A stretch of 64,000 bases of DNA from Istiophorus platypterus (taxonomy: Eukaryota > Chordata > Actinopteri > Istiophoriformes > Istiophoridae). The position numbers and the translations under genes were made by a program. The notes below the pieces were generated by a model, which ran no database searches, was not told the origin of the DNA, and was given only the letters and a program-made list of their open reading frames with translations. Numbering within the stretch: the first letter of the stretch is position 1; the number at the start of each line of letters is the position of its first letter. Of the stretch, positions 1-13,300 are shown piece by piece. The stretch spans positions 5,772,109 through 5,836,108 of the forward strand of contig CM029119.1 in NCBI GenBank assembly GCA_016859345.1, in the 5' to 3' direction.

Positions 1-520
1 GTTGCAGTATGTAGTGGTGTGTTATTGGATCTTATTGTATATATGTCTTACCAAGACGTTTTCCTCTTTAAATGAAATTTTGAACCAACTTCAAACAACT
101 TACGTGTAAAAAGAACTTGCTTAAGAGTGGAGATGATAGTTTTTCCAAGAAAATGTTCAATGTTTTTTAGCTTTTCAGACAGTGGAGAAAACTTTAAATC
201 AGCCAGTGCAATGCCATTTGCACTTTGATAGACTCCTTAGATTTATTGATCCAGTGGGATAAAATATTTGGTACCTTAAAATAAAATCAGTACAACATAA
301 ATGACCACATTGTTATTCTTAACAAAATTAGTGGCCTTTTAGTTATCAGGCCATCGCACGGGATCAGATTACGTTCTATATTGTTATTGTTTCCAGTCCC
401 TATACTATGTACTTGTCTTTATGGCCATCTGCACTGCACTAGTGTGTCTAAGCCAGAGAAGAAATAACATCAGTAATAACATCGTCGGTAGTGACAAGGC
501 AAAGCCGGCCTGTAATTGAA
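1..520. other. Unassigned AT-rich sequence
   Basis: No coding frame, RNA gene or repeat that I recognise. The few open frames here are short and of low-complexity composition. Confidence 0.5.
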
Positions 521-652
521 CTGTCCAGTGTGTGAATAAGTGTGTGAATGAGTGTGTGTATAAATTGAATTGTCCCGTGTGCCAGTGTGTTCGTTTGTGT
601 ATCTGTGTATGTTTGTGTGTAGGTATGTGTGTGTGTTTGTGTGTGTGTCTGT
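521..652. repeat. Imperfect (TG)n microsatellite
   Basis: About 130 bases of TG repeats broken by AA, TA, TC and TT interruptions. The interruptions suggest an old, degenerating array. A minus-strand open frame across it encodes a His/Thr-rich protein and is a repeat artefact. Confidence 0.85.
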
Positions 653-1090
653 AAGGGAAGTGTCCATAGCAGTCTGCAGGGATGTTCATTGATCGGTGAG
701 TCAGACTAAGCCCCTCTCACACGGTATGGTCAACATATTATTAGCTTTTCCCACACACACGTAATACGCATGCACACTGAAAAAACAGAGACACAGGCTG
801 AGTTAAAGAACCTGACAGGAGATCTCATTTGCTTTCCTGTCATTCACCACTGAGCCATCTGGGAGGACAACAAATGCTCTTGGCTTGTACGTGAGACACC
901 AATTCAAAAAAAGATTAAAGAAGAGAGACCTGTATAAAAAAAACACCAGAGATTTTCCAGGAAGACCTGAGGACTTAAAAGAAAGCAGGCGGTGATAAAA
1001 AAAAAAGAAAGATAAACAGTGTTGTCTGTCACCTGTTACCTTCCTGTTCGTATGAATTCTTTATAATTGTAAGGTGGCAGCAGTTATTAC
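653..1090. other. Unassigned sequence
   Basis: Contains several A-rich tracts (around 906-1015). No gene or named repeat recognised. Confidence 0.5.
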
Positions 1091-1336
1091 CCCCCGCCAA
1101 GGAGGCTATTTCTTATTTTTAACCCGGGTCTGATTTTTGGTTTGTGTATATTTCAGCAGAATTAGTCAAAAGTACTGATCCGACTGTACCAAACTTGGTG
1201 TGGGGATGGGGCATGGTCCAGGGTTTGTTTTGGTGAGGATCAGGAGAAAGAGGTGGATCCAGGAATCTTTTATCCCTTTCCGTGAGACAGGGCATTTTCA
1301 CATTGGTGGAGGTATGCGCTCTACTGAGGGCCACTT
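1091..1336. mobile_element. Short dispersed fish repeat (MITE/SINE-like, class unresolved)
   Basis: The left end reads CCCCGCCAAGGAGG and the right end GGTGGAGGTATGCGCTC. I recognise this pair as the ends of a short non-autonomous repeat that is very common in percomorph genomes. The body also fits: a section about a not-quite-matching 'gatcc gac' target phrase, then 'gaggatcaggag' and 'ggatccaggaatctttt'. No protein is encoded. The CCCCGCC and GGTGG edges are roughly inverted, but the inversion is too short to prove a DNA transposon, so I leave the class open. Confidence 0.6.
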
Positions 1337-1959
1337 AAACATATTTCTGCTTCTCCCTGAGCAAAGAAACTCAGCAGATGACAGAGGAAGACACATTCTT
1401 CAATTAAGTCAATTGTAGTCACACCTAACCAAGCGCTTACTAATTTGAAACGAAATGTCTCGTTTTGCAGCAATGGAATTCTTAAGAAAAAAAAATACAG
1501 AGATAGAAAGACAGGACTATAAGAGTTAAGGAAGAGGTACAGATAAAATAATAATGAAATAATGAAACAATGAAATTGGGTGAATTACATTTAGCTGCTT
1601 TAGTTTCCAGAGACTATTATTAATCTGTGCATGCTGGTTCATGAGCCATTGCTAATGTTAACAATTTCAGCAGTAATAACAGTACTCTACTCCTATAAAC
1701 AAGTCAAAATGTCTGCTGTGAAAAAGCCCTATTTTCTCTGAGTGTGTAGCCTTAATATTTTACTCTTGGTTTATTTGATAGTGTGTATATTCCATAGTTC
1801 CTACTGCTGTACTCTTAATGCAGTGTTAAAGTATTCAGAAGGGCGTTCTGTGGCCACTTGCTCAATTATCAAATATATAAACGTAACTTATTTACACAGT
1901 TGTATGCAACCATTGAGCAGCACTGGGTAAATTGCATATTTTGTTGATTTTGAAGAAAA
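1337..1959. other. Unassigned sequence
   Basis: AT-rich, with an A-run near 1484. Nothing recognised. Confidence 0.5.
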
Positions 1960-3320
1960 AAGTGATTCCACCTTAGGCAAATATACATTGAAGAATGATC
2001 CTTTCTTCAAATGTTTGTACACTACTACCTTTTATTTCATGAACTAAAAGAATACAAACTGAAATAATTGTGCGATGTGCAAAGGTTTGGGCACCTAAAT
2101 CAATACTTAGTAACTGGTTTTGGCCAAAATGCAAATTGCAAACACCTTTTTGAGCCAGCTAATAGTCTCTCTGTTCTCGATGTAAGAATTTTTCACTCAT
2201 TCTTTCTGCAAATCGCTTCAGGTTTTGATATACTTTTAGACTGTCCTGCACACATGACATGTTTAAAATCTACCACAGCCTTCTAAGTGATAGTCAGGTC
2301 ATGGGGCTGTGGGGGCCGTTCCGGTACCTTCAGCTTGTGTATCTTGGAGTAATTCATGGTGGATTTTGAGGAGCATTATCCTGTTGAAGCTAGTCTCTTT
2401 TGACTTTGACTTTTCCTGAATCAGACATTTGCATCCAGAATTTGCTGATATTTAGTGGAAGCCATTCTTCGTGCTATGAATGCAATGTTTCCTTTGCCAC
2501 CGACTTTTGCAAACCCCCAAAGCAGAATATTTCAACACTAATGTTCAACAGGCAAGTTGTTCTTTTCATCAAACACTGCTCCCTTTTTCTCTATCAAATT
2601 TGTCTCAATTTTAACTCTGTCTGTCCACATCACCTGTTTCCTAAACAACGCTGGCATATCCAGACGTTGACTTTGGTGGAAAGGTAACATTTCCCTCAGA
2701 CACCTCTTTCATGTAGACCCTACAGCTCCTTTACTTTTACATATAGGGGTTTTGCTATTTCTTTCTGCCCTGAAGAAACAGTTTTATCTGAAAAATTTCT
2801 TGGTCATCTAAATTTTGTCATTATTTCCATAGTTTCCATGAACTGCAATTCATTAATGACATGTATGTCAGATGCTAGAAATTTCAGCCTAAAAGCAATT
2901 TGATTTATTTTTATAGCCCCCCTTGCTTTGTTGGCATCAATTAGCTTAATTTCAGGTCCTCAGTCAGCTGCTTAGAGGAGCCCTTGACTGTTGATTATTA
3001 CCACAAGGTTCATAGTGTCAGAGAATTTATCATCTCTGGGGATGTCACCAGCTGACAGCACCTAACGCTGTGCAAGTCTTAATGAGTCAGTTAAGAAGGA
3101 GGAGTGTTTTATAAGTAGAGGCCAAGCAAACTCACAATTGCTGATCTTTTTTTTCAGTTATTTAAGTCCCTGAAATAAACATCAACAGTGAATTAACGTC
3201 AGTCTTGATGGTGATGCAGTTTTAATGTCGGTTTGCTGATGTTGTAGTTGCTTCATTTCAAATCAAAATCCAAAAATATGCAACCTACCCAAGGGTCACC
3301 AACCATTTTGTATTTTGCCT
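1960..3320 (-). mobile_element. Decayed Tc1/mariner-type DNA transposon
   Basis: The minus strand carries broken pieces of a Tc1-like transposase. The clearest is GSSKQLTEDLK, encoded near 2983-2951, which is the typical amino-terminal opening of this fish Tc1 family. The left part contains 'gtgcaaaggtttgggcacct' (2076-2095) and the right part 'aagggtcaccaaccattttg' (near 3290-3310). These look like diverged opposing copies of the terminal motif seen in this family. Frames are interrupted throughout, so it cannot be active. Such elements encode a cut-and-paste transposase that inserts at TA. The outer boundaries are approximate because the terminal repeats are badly eroded. Confidence 0.8.
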
Positions 3321-6300
3321 GAGGAAGACAACCTGTGGACAAGAGGTTGACACATTCATGTAAAATAAAGACAAACTAGGATTTCTTTTGCTGTCTTTTT
3401 AGTACAGGCCTTGTGTTATACCATGGACAATTAGCATTGGTTTCTGTATTCAAATCATCTTCCATATTTTAAATTTTATTTGTGCTCAGCTCAAGCCACT
3501 TTAATGTTGGCTTCATCAGTGACAGTTACCTGGTAATGAATAATGACGCAGATGTTCTCGTACTTTTTGTGCACTGATTGTGAACAGTTATTAAACTGTT
3601 GTTTGTGTTTGATGCGTAGACCACGAACAAGCATTTTCTGTTGCAACGGAATAATTAAAAATGTTTCACAGCAATTTTGAAAAGTTAAAATATAGCCTGA
3701 ATACAATACCCCTTTTCTTTGTAGGCCATTAAAACAATCGCTTGTAGATGAAGCCAATTTCCCAGCATGGTCTGACATTACAGCGGCATGCACCAGATTA
3801 CCAGTTCAGTACTCAGTTCTTACGGAATGAACGATGAAGCTGAACTAGCATCAGTGCTCCCTTGGGAGATGCAGACTGCTCAGATTTTACACATCAGCGC
3901 TGGGCTCAAAATTTCTAATTATCTGCGTATCAACCCTGTTTCCTGCCGACCTTTCACACAGCTTTCCACATTACCGCCAACTGTAGGGTGCTTTCCATTC
4001 AGCTAATTATGCTTCCTTCTGTCCTCCAGCCTGTGACCTGGAATTCAATCAAGGTCCACCATTATCAAGGCTGGTCTCTAGGTGTATCTTGGAGGAGACG
4101 AGGAGCAAGGAGATAGGAGATAAGAGGCTTCTGAAAGGGCTCGGAGCGATGAACCACAGCTGATTTTATTTGGATGTTTTTTACACCCAGAAAACAACAC
4201 TTCTTAGTTTGGAATCTGTAATGTGGCAGGTCAGCTGATCTGAAGAGACTGTAAAAGAGAGGCCCGGCTGTTGACTGTATAATGCAATACTGTAAATCAG
4301 GCCAACTACCTGTGTGTATAAAGATAGATTAAGGAATCATGAAAAGCACTTTTGCAGTTTTGTCTACTTTTTCTCCATCCGCTCACAGGATTTTATTTTC
4401 TTCTTTTTTATTTTTTAAATTTCCTGTTCTGCATCTTTGCTCATTTAGGAAAAACTAGGTATCCAAAAACTTTGTCCTTTACAGCTGCACAGTTGCAATT
4501 ATATATGGTCTGATAGGTTACTACCCAGCCTGAGCCTGATAAGGACAGACTTAGTGTACCTGCAACCTTCTACACACAAATTTTATTTGGAGCATTCTGT
4601 TAGATGTGAGTGGGAGAAGTGAGAAGTCATGTTAGCCTAATGGAAAGCACCCACAAACTCTGAGTTGAACAAATAATACTATTTGTGTTAGGGCTTTCAT
4701 ATGATGCCATATGAATATTAATACATCACTTCTAAGTAGAACTGGGTAAGAGTAATTGTTATAGTATAAGCATCTTAATTATAAGCAACAATTCAATGCT
4801 TTTTATCCATTTTGAGTGAATAATTCATTAAGGAAAATTTAGTAAACCACTTACTGAAATGAAGCCTGAGGCTGCGTGAGGAAAAGTCATTTATAATGCT
4901 TGAACAGCAAGTAACACCTGGAATACACTAACTGTGCTAGACTGATGCGATCCGAAAGTGTGAAGAGATCTGAGCGGTGACTTTTCCATCATGGTAAGAG
5001 CAATAGGTGTCAGAGCAGCCTCTGCAGATGGGGATGAATCTGTGTAATTATTACTTGTCTTTGTTGAAGTTTTCAGGTGGAAACTTGAAGACGGACGGTA
5101 CCAGCATACAAAGACAGCGGAGCCGTTATATAGTGGGGCTAATAAGGAAATGAAGGGGAGGTGTGGTGGTGGTTTGGTGATGAGCTGGGGGAACATAATG
5201 GCCCATTTAAAACTTGATTTAACATGTGATCTGTATCTGGATGATTACGTCCAATACGAGGACCTTTGCAGTTACATCTAGTATTAATAAGTAATCTTGC
5301 TGTCTTTATGTGGCACAAAAAACTTTTTTACCATAGACAAACATATAAAATAAGATGTCTGTGTTGAAAAGATACCTTGAACTGCAAACAAAGTGAGTTA
5401 TTACTTCTATTATGAATTTTTAATCCAATGATTTCTTTTTTTTTTACTCATAAAACTTTCCCACAGCCTAGAAAAGTGATTTTTATTTTCATGACCTCAT
5501 CATAGTTTAGAATTTATGGACCATGCAGGAACGTGTAGGTGGGGCCACATGCACAGCGTCGATACAAACCTGCTAGAGAACTTCTAAAATAGTGCTGAGA
5601 GAGTAATTTCCATTCAGTTGAGTGGATGCCATCTTTGAGGCTGGTCCAGTTCTTACACCACATCCATATTATTTGTCTTTAACTTCAGCAATGTGACGTG
5701 TTTGCAAGTGAAAGGGCTTAGTTGCAAAATGGATTTAACTCAAATTCGAAAGATTAAATTGGTTCACTGAAAGAAGACGTGGCTTAGCCAATAAAGTGCA
5801 ATAAAGGGCTTGGAGAAGCACACAGCTCAGGATGCTGAGGATAGGGGAGGAATATATAATTGCAAAAACCCTATTCTGTGGAAATATTAATAAAGATTTT
5901 GCCAGCTGAAATCCAAACACAAACCCTTTGCTCTGCTTGCCGCCCAGATACAACATTTTAACAGTGTGGTCACGCTGTATGGATTGCATTTAGACCTGGC
6001 CAAAATCTGATCTTACCACCCACAGAAGTAGTCTGGATATTTCTGTCACATTCCGATCATAATGCATTCGTCATTTACACCTTGCATAACATGCATTTTT
6101 CCTTATTCAAATAAAAAATGTCCAGAAATATATTGCATGGTGAAGTAAGGTTCAAATGGGGTTAGTGAGTGTAACCGCTGGACAGGGGAGGTGTGGCAGG
6201 TCTGATATGAGATGAGGTTTATAAAATACTACCATATAAACCGATCAGCTGGCAGCCTACTGTGGCACCGAGGTTAGTCGTGCTGATAGACTAATAAGAT

Positions 6301-6660
6301 GCTGCTAGACTAGGAGGAAATAAAATAGATGATCTGTTGACTGGGAGGCTGGTTTTCAATATTGTGCATTTTGTTTTTAAAACTTCCGTTTCACATCATT
6401 AGTTTTGAAGAAGATGCATACATGACAGGCATTAACAGTATCCAAGAGGCAGTTCTTATGTGTGTTTCTTTAGTGATGCTGATAGTATCTGATATCTTTA
6501 AACCTAATGAAGGTGTGTATCCAATTCACTCTCACCGCAGCTTGTGAAAATTGATTTGTGTACATGGGCACGAATTTTCAATTTTTTTTCTTTTGACGCT
6601 CAGGACAACTCAAAATATGCTTTATTTCAAATGGAATCATTTTTTGAATGTATTCATTAA
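3321..6660. other. Unassigned intergenic sequence
   Basis: 3.3 kb with no gene, RNA or repeat family that I recognise. The longest open frames (100 and 101 codons, minus strand) have no recognisable domain and look like chance. Confidence 0.5.
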
Positions 6661-6663
6661 CAA

Positions 6664-6745
6664 CAGTGGTGGTGCAGGGAGGTGGGTCGAGTGGATGAAG
6701 GCTCTACAAAACTGCTACGCCAGAGATCAGGGTTTGAATCCAGAG
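6664..6745 (+). repeat. tRNA-like SINE head
   Basis: The segment ends in a good RNA polymerase III B-box, GGGTTTGAATCC at 6730-6741. About 60 bases upstream is a weaker A-box-like stretch (GGTGGTGCAGGGAGGTGGG). The spacing fits a tRNA-derived SINE. It cannot fold as a functional tRNA because the arms do not pair convincingly. No clear body or tail follows, so it is probably a truncated copy. Confidence 0.5.
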
Positions 6746-8261
6746 TCCTATATGTGATTTAAACAACAAGAGCACTATGGTCAAGGTCAGGGAAAAATTA
6801 CTTGGTGGATTAAATGTAGGTAAACACATTGTATCTGAAGTCCCTTCAAATTTTTCTGTGCTAAACCAGACCACGACCTTCCACTCACCTTAACAAGTGC
6901 CGTGACTGCTGACACATGACCATAAATATGTGTAATAATGCTGTAGTCTCTAGAAGTCGATATTTAACTGTCACGCAAAAATTGGAAAATTTGTGTCCAT
7001 GTATACAAATCAATATTCAATATTTAAATTCATGACTATTTAAAATGAGCCTGAAGAAAAACAAATATTTTTAAAAATATGTGGCCCAGGTTTTTGCTTT
7101 CTTCTTAAGCTTTACCCACTTCAAACACAGAGCCACGAGAAATACGGTGTGACTGAACTGAAGACATGTGGTACAGGCATTCGCAGGTACATAATTACCA
7201 GGCAAACCTCAGCCTCAGCTCTCAGAGTTGAGCTAGTGCCAAGTAGTGCCATTGGGCTTGTGTGGGTAGTTATCAGCGTTGGCCATTAATAGTGATAACA
7301 TCCGCTTTTTTCATGTCCTGTTCTAAATAAAGCAAAGGAGCAGCTAAGATGAAAGCAATAGAAGAAGCAGCTGGCTAGAAGGCAGAGGGGTTGACAGATC
7401 AGAACACGTGAGGTGACTCCACTTTGTGACATTTGGGGACCTCAGACACTGACGCGTCACGAATGAATAGCAACTAGACAGAAGGAATCCATGGCGGGCT
7501 AATTAACAGGACATGTTAATGAGACGATTTGTCCATGACAATGGCTGCAACCACAGAGGAGAAAATGACTGAAGGGGTAGCGAGGAAGAGAGGGAAGAAT
7601 CGATCAGTATGTGAGCAAGGAGAGTGATATATAAGGGTGATTGAATTAATGTATCGAGCCATAGTGGTCTGCTCTAACAAACAGAAAATGGTGAATAATC
7701 AACAAATAATATGTAAGGGATATTTAACATTCTGGAAATTGTGCTTACTTGCTGTTTCTCAGAAGGAGAGATATGAATATTGCTTTCAATCTCATGTGGG
7801 CCCATTAAGTACGTTTTTAGCATAGCGCAGCTTAAAGAGTGGAAATACTGTATCTAAAGCAAAAATGAGACCTCTAAAGATTTGCAAAGTGTATCTTGCT
7901 TGTTTAACGTATATGAATATTCATGTAAAAATAACTAGATATCATTTCAGGTGGTGTTTTACATCTTTGAGATATTTCTTAATGAACTGAAGCTAGGCAC
8001 AGTCACTGTGCACTGCTTCCTAGAGTCTTGAACACAAACTTTCTTTTGCATCACTGTTAACAGGTAAGAAAAGCACATGCAGTTTTTAATTAGACAGCTT
8101 GAGTGTTGTTTTTGGGCTCTTTTTTAAAATTCTGGACAAAGCCAGGCTGGCTCTTTCGCCAAATGCTTCCAGTCTAGTAAGCTAGGCAAAAAAAAAACAA
8201 TATCCCGATTTCAGCTATGTGCTTGACACGGAATTAAAATGCATTGTCTATATATATCTTC
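6746..8261. other. Unassigned sequence
   Basis: No coding or repeat signal recognised. Open frames are below 65 codons. Confidence 0.5.
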
Positions 8262-8282
8262 TATATATATATATATATATAT
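8262..8282. repeat. (TA)n microsatellite
   Basis: About ten uninterrupted TA units, with a second short TATATA run at 8249-8257 just before it. Confidence 0.85.
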
Positions 8283-9849
8283 TTCACTTTTACAAAGAAA
8301 CAAATGAGTGTATTTCCCAAAATGTTTAACTTTTCTTTTAATCCTGCAATGATAGTTCTTTTTTGGCCATTTGGGGTTAGAGAAAACAAGGTAAAAACAT
8401 CCTTGCTGTTTTATAGCTGATACAGTGAACTTTTGTGCAAATTGTTTCCAATATATGCATCGAGTAAATACAAAGCAATCTTATTATTTATTGGAGTTTG
8501 GTTTGTCCACAAGGGGATTATAAATCCAATATTCAGTCTCCTTTTAGCTCTGGTTTGTTTTTCATCAACTTCTATGGGGGAAGAAAAAAGAAAAATTGTC
8601 TCTTCAGCTTGTAAATGCTCAACTGTGTTCATCAGCTATTCGCTAACTGTGTCGTTTAATTTTTTTTTTTTTTTTGCTGGCTAAGTATTGTACATTGAAT
8701 TTTAGAACTTTTTTATTGAAAAAACCTACTTGCTGCAGCTGAAATTGTCCCTAATGGAGAGAAGATAGAAGGAACCTAAACCCCGAACGGAAACTGTTAA
8801 AAAGCTGTGTAGTACTGAATGCCACTGAGCTGAGGTGATGGATTCTGTGATGCCTTGACAATAGATCAATACCTTTTATGTACAAGTATTCATATGATCA
8901 ATTGCTAATATGAAAACATTGATTATAGCCACTTTGAGTGCTACACAATTTATTACAGTTTTAATTACAAGCCGTGTACCTTAGAAAGCGGAGAAAGCAA
9001 ATAAAAATTTGCCTGTATTCGTAATGAGTAATTTCCTTGAACATGCACTTTGATGTGGTTGTTTTACACTAGTCAGCTGCCTTTTCTCTTAGTCTAAATA
9101 TTTTCCATGTCCATCTACCGGCAATTAAATCCAGTGAAAAGCGTGAGGTTCAATTAAACTGCTTCCCCACTTTCATTCTTCTCTTAACCAGCAGCCCACC
9201 CCTCTCGCTCTCTTTTTCCTTTGCTTTTGACATCATCCAAGGTTATTTTTAGCTCCATCCAAGGGGAGACAGAGAGTGAGAGAGAATGGCACAGTCCCTT
9301 ACGGATGGGTGGATGAGAAGAGCAGGAGGAGGCGGAGGAGGGAGGGGGAAAGCGTGGGCGCATTCAGGATGGCTGCTTATTTGAGTATTCACAGAAACAG
9401 CTGTATGCACAAAGGTGCTGAGATGGAGATGAACAAGGACGCATTGGTAAAAATCAATATAGGCCACCGCTGCTGAGAGTTTTGGATGATAGACTTGACT
9501 AATAAGTGGAGCATAGTAATGAGAAGTTACGTGGGACATGCTAATGTGATGGGGACAATGACAATAAAAGCGAGAGATGAGTTGTCTCTGCCTGAGTGAT
9601 GGCAGAAAGTTAGTTTTATGTGTTCATACTCCGCCATAATCTCAGCTGGTATATGGTAATCTCATTCTCTCCAAAATATATATACTGTTCTTTATTACAA
9701 GAGTTTTCCTACAGTTAAATTATGGTAAGAATGACTCTGAACAGTAAATGCTGTATTTTTTCTGTCAGCTGATCTATTTATTACTGGTGCATGTCATTTT
9801 ATTTTAAATAATAATGATAATATTCATCCGGTGTATTGTAGTATTTGAA
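8283..9849. other. Unassigned sequence
   Basis: Contains a 17-base T-run (about 8659-8675) and a purine-rich stretch at 9265-9355. No gene recognised. Confidence 0.5.
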
Positions 9850-10378
9850 GGGAGAAGAGGATTAGCAACCACACCAGAAATGTTGAGTCAAATCCATCTC
9901 CACCTCTTTTGTCCAGATTGGAATATGTCACCAACCGCTGGATGGATAGCCATAAGATTTAGAGCAGTGTCCATGGTCCCAAGGATGAAGCCTTCCAACC
10001 TGGGTTGTCCCCTTACTTTTAATTATATTGTCATCAGGAGGTCAAAGTTTTACACTAATTTGGTGAAATATCTCAACATTTCCTGGATAGTAACACATTT
10101 TGATCATCCATTCATGTTTCCTTGAGGATACATCTTTATGACTTTGCTGATCCCCTGACTAGCACCACAATGATGTTGAAATTTGTGGATTTTAGAGAAA
10201 TATAAAAGGGATTACCATAAAATTTTGGCATAGACATTTATGTATCCCCAAGAGGCATTTGTAATAAATTCATTGACCTCCTGACTTTTCATCCAGTACT
10301 GTCATCATTTCAGAATTTGCTTTGGTTAACACCGAATACCATCAACATTCTGGACATTCCCATCAGCATATGACCACT
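9850..10378 (+). repeat. Dispersed repeat built of degenerate internal units
   Basis: I recognise this as a common percomorph dispersed repeat. The landmarks are 'gtccagattgg', 'gctggatggatagccataa', 'cccctgactagc', 'cttttcatccag' and 'gacattcccatcagc'. Inside it are about three successive units of roughly 115-145 bases, starting near 9939, 10084 and 10209. Each runs TGGAT(A/G), then an AA(A/G)TTT-like word, a CATT(C/T)ATGT-like phrase, CCCCAAG/CCTTGAGGAT, CTGAC and a CATCA-type end. No protein is encoded; the open frame over 9814-10125 is incidental. The transposon class is not clear from sequence alone. Confidence 0.65.
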
Positions 10379-13300
10379 AGCTTGAGCGTAAATATTTCTT
10401 CTTTGGGCATATGCTAGAAAGACTGATGCTATTTTTACATGACCACTAGATGTCACTTAACTTAAAACATAACTATGGGTCATAATAACATCTTTTCACT
10501 AAAGGCCTATGGGGGGTCATGTTATATGGGAGGACAGTCTCCTAGTTAAATAAAAGCAGAAATGCATAATTTTAAATAGTTAAAGTTAAATAAATATACT
10601 AAAAAAATAATAAATGTATTGCCTTATTTATGTATCTTTTTTAGAATTACTATTAAACTTTATATAATAATAAAAATAATAAAAATAATAAATATGATAA
10701 GAATAATAAGAGTAATAAGTTAAGATGATTTCAGCCATGTCTGGTTGTATTTACATTTTTTTTTTACAGTTAACTCTCATTTTAAATTCACTACAGGCCA
10801 CATGATTAATGGAATAAAGGAGACCACTTAGTATAACATTTTACTGATGACAGAAGTTCAAAAGGACAGAAGACAGCCTGGGGGATATGTAAATGGTGTT
10901 TATACCATATATAACCATCATCTACTGGACAGTAATAAATGACATAATAACTGAGAGTTTGTATTTTCTCTCTTTTTTTTTAGTCTTTACAAAATGCAAA
11001 TGATGTTGCAAAATGAATTCTTCAAATACGTGTCATATCGCCACTTAAGGTTTTTTGACCCTCAGTTCAAGTGCTGCTCTACAATATACAACTAAAAATT
11101 CCCGTCCTCTCATCCTCTGCAAATTTGTGCAGTGGCTAATGTAATGTATGCTGCCTGTAGTTTGAGCATCGGAATGAGTAAAAAGGTCAGTGAGGAAGAA
11201 ATGGTGGTCTGCTGCCACTTCTGCTGCTACCTATCTCTAGATGCATTTAAGCAGCACTTTCCCCAGCATGGTGAAAAAAGATAATACCCATTGAGCTTGT
11301 TTCCAAAATTGACTTTTGTGTTTAATTCAGTGCTTTGGCAGCTTAAAGTAGAACCAAAGGTGTACAACCTTACGCATATTTAAGAGAGACAAAAAATAAG
11401 CTTCTTGATAAATATATTTGGTATTTCTGTGTTTTTACTAAAGGAACCGTGTCAAACTGTGACTTCATGCACACCAAAACCAGAAATAAATTGAAGTATT
11501 TCTGCCTCTCTTCTCTGGCTACTCTATTACTGGCATCAATAGGCCTGTACAGCTTACATTAACTGCATCTTACAGAGAAATATTGATGTTACAAGTGAAA
11601 GGCACTCAGAGAAAAGCTGGGCCACGTCTATAAACTCAAAGCAAACCGGCAACAATCACTTGAGCAACTGAATAGTTTCATTCCAAAACCATGGATATTC
11701 ATCAAGTTGATTAAAAAAATACAATTTTAAATTTACTCGTCAATGCTAAAAAACAAAAAATTGTCTATGTTTTCAAAAATAGCTATAATTATAACCAACA
11801 ATGTGCTTCACTTTGATGGAAATTGTCACTTTGTCTGACTAAGTTTCTTCAATAGGCAGATGTATAATTTTGGAATGAAACAATTATAAATTTAGACTCA
11901 CAGTATTATAAGTGAAATCATTACAACCAGAGAGCAGTTGAAACAAAAATAAAAAAAGGAAAATGTAGGCAACTGTCTCAGATCAATACATACTGTACTG
12001 TATGTCTAAATTTGCTCAGTCTACTCAAAATAGAAGATACATAAATAATCTTTACAGTCTGTACAAGGATTTTTATAAGACACTCATTGTTGGAGGTACA
12101 TTCAGAAATGTGGCTACACTCTCAGATAGACACAGTACCTACAGTATTTATGATATGTCATTTAGAGGAATACTCACTATTTCAGAAAAAAATGTGTGTA
12201 CAAAAATGAACACACCGATACTGAAAGGAATTACTTTAGATCATCTCAGGTTTCATAACAAAAAACTGGGAAAGCTCCATGAAACTGATCAGTGTGGTGG
12301 AAGATACAGGGAAACCAAAGTGAAAAGATTAAGCGTAGCTTTGGTGTGCATGTACACACACACGTATGCTTCTATAGCTGCTGCTCCACACTGCAGTAAC
12401 TCCATGCGAAAAACAAAAACAGAAAAATAAAGAAATAAAAACACTTGTGAAGCCCAGTAAACATTTTAGTTATCAAATACCATCAGTCAAACACGAGAAC
12501 ATCACAGCTGACAAGAAGCTGCTGGGTCTTCTTCAAAATCACATCACCTGTTGCTAAGGACCATAGCCTATTATTAGCCTATTATATCTAATGTGGCTAA
12601 CTTAATGCTACATTTCAACTCGTCAGCTAAGAGGGGAGAGAATGAACTTGATTTATGAGGAACGACAGGTTAAACCTGGTTAAGCCTGCTCCCAAGGAAG
12701 ATGTAACTCAATGTCCATTGCTCACATCCAGTTGGCTATATAAACAATAGTGTAAATCCTTCCTTTCACAGCTGGAGAATGCAGGGGACAAAGAAAAGGA
12801 GAATTGATTTTCCCTTGTTGCCGACACTGAAATTTCCAATGGTGTTACCAATGCTTGGTTCAGCAGGAGATGCGAATCAGAGAAATCAGGTAGTCAAGGA
12901 TGAGGCCTTTATATGCTTAGTCTTTGTTCGTCTGTGTTCACCAAAGCATGCCTGTAATGGGCTTTCATCCTCATACAATGCACAAGTCATCAACGACAAG
13001 ACCAAAAAGGCTGCGGGAAAGCAATTTCATCTGCAGGGACTGAAAATGCAGCCCATTACCTCCAAGGAGTAATACTTCAGAAAGTTGTGATTTCCATTGA
13101 TGCAGCACAGCTGGATTGTGGTTATCCAACCCAAAGCTTGGTGGCAGAAAGGAAAGGTGTTGACCTTTGTGCCTGATAACATTAAATTTGGCTGCAGAGA
13201 GAAACATGAAGAACATGAAAGAGAAGCATGCGTTTGGAATATGTCACCGTGGGTAAACTTCCTGAGCATGCTAATGCTTTTTTCATTCTTTTGCCTTATT

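Noticed and set aside
6664..6745. Possible tRNA gene
   Set aside because: Has a B-box but the arms do not pair and there is no proper acceptor stem; better explained as a SINE head.
12002..12430. 142-codon plus-strand frame, the longest unassigned one outside repeats
   Set aside because: No domain, signal peptide, or promoter context; AT-rich composition like its surroundings. Kept as chance.
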